5,842 bases of DNA from Rickettsiales bacterium (GTDB lineage: Bacteria; Pseudomonadota; Alphaproteobacteria; Rickettsiales; UBA1997), in assembly GCA_031255235.1 (NCBI GenBank), contig JAIRSX010000099.1, forward strand, positions 1 through 5,842, in the 5' to 3' direction. Every line of letters starts with the position of its first letter. Position 1 is the first letter of the stretch. Below the pieces are notes generated by a model. That model was not told the origin of the DNA. It worked only from the letters and a program-made list of their open reading frames with translations, and searched no databases. A program made the position numbers and the translations under genes. Of the stretch, positions 5,716-5,842 are shown piece by piece.

Positions 5716-5775
5716 AATTTTAAAAAAAAATTGTTATTATAAAAAAAACAGAAAAAAATTTTTTATTTTTTTCCA
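5692..5775. repeat. AT-only low-complexity stretch with an 11-bp inverted repeat
   Basis: The stretch is almost entirely A and T runs of 4 to 9 bases. T8A3 (5702-5712) pairs perfectly with T3A8 (5719-5729) around a 6-nt loop. No T-run follows on the + strand, so it is not a standard leuC terminator. The composition is much more extreme than any other spacer in this window. Confidence 0.6.
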
Positions 5776-5841
5776 AATAAAATACCCTAATAGTCTTTCA
5801 CTTAAATATGCCAAATCTCTTCTGTCATTACGGTAGTATCT
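5737..5841 (-). CDS. C-terminal end of an unidentified protein entering from the right edge
   Basis: An open frame of 34 codons runs from the right edge to TAA at 5737-5739. Its first part (RYYRNDRRDLAYLSERLLGY, 5841 down to 5782) has the composition of a real charged/amphipathic helix. The end (after WKKIK, about NFFLFFL) is homopolymer-coded and may be spurious. ERLL-type endings preceded by Tyr/Arg-rich segments occur at the C-termini of some DUF4422-like glycosyltransferases, which is only a hint. If real, the gene converges on leuC. Its true C-terminus may be damaged by whatever produced the low-complexity stretch. Confidence 0.35.
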   Translation of the reverse strand, partial: RYYRNDRRDLAYLSERLLGYFIWKKIKNFFLFFL

Positions 5842-5842
5842 T

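Noticed and set aside
1..5842. tRNA, rRNA, CRISPR array, insertion sequence or attachment site
   Set aside because: I looked on both strands and saw no cloverleaf-type or ribosomal sequence, no regularly spaced repeats, no transposase and no flanking terminal repeats.

Overview
This window is ordinary chromosomal sequence from a low-GC Gram-negative bacterium. The Gram-negative call rests on an LpxR-type lipid A deacylase, which needs LPS in an outer membrane. The leuC product has the ~460-residue proteobacterial form, and a low-GC alphaproteobacterium, possibly host-associated, is my best guess. That placement is inference; no marker here fixes it. The genetic code looks standard. All coding genes are AT-rich, and leuC and gatA are the most conserved.

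Layout: 1-855 (-) is the N-terminal 285 residues of gatA, running off the left edge. 919-1749 (-) is an lpxR homologue with a signal peptide. 1840-2454 (+) is a free-standing HNH endonuclease carrying a helix-turn-helix, divergent from lpxR and convergent with ruvA. 2477-3094 (-) is ruvA, and 3095-4129 (-) is a DUF389 membrane protein whose stop codon directly abuts the ruvA start. 4130-4252 is a divergent AT-rich control region. 4253-5632 (+) is leuC. 5633-5842 holds a good ribosome binding site and start codon running into an 18-base G homopolymer, then extremely AT-rich low-complexity DNA, then the end of an unidentified minus-strand reading frame entering from the right edge.

The genes do not form one pathway. 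gatA serves transamidation of Asp-tRNA(Asn)/Glu-tRNA(Gln), lpxR remodels surface lipid A, ruvA serves Holliday junction processing, and leuC serves leucine synthesis. The only clear co-transcribed pair is DUF389-ruvA. lpxR and gatA may form another.

I see no convincing new multi-gene system. The items most worth a second look are the HTH-HNH protein sitting between ruvA and lpxR, the G18 tract after leuC (either a phase-variable tract or a sequencing/assembly artefact), the absence of leuD directly after leuC, the separation of ruvA from ruvB/ruvC, and the overlapping AT dyads in front of leuC.
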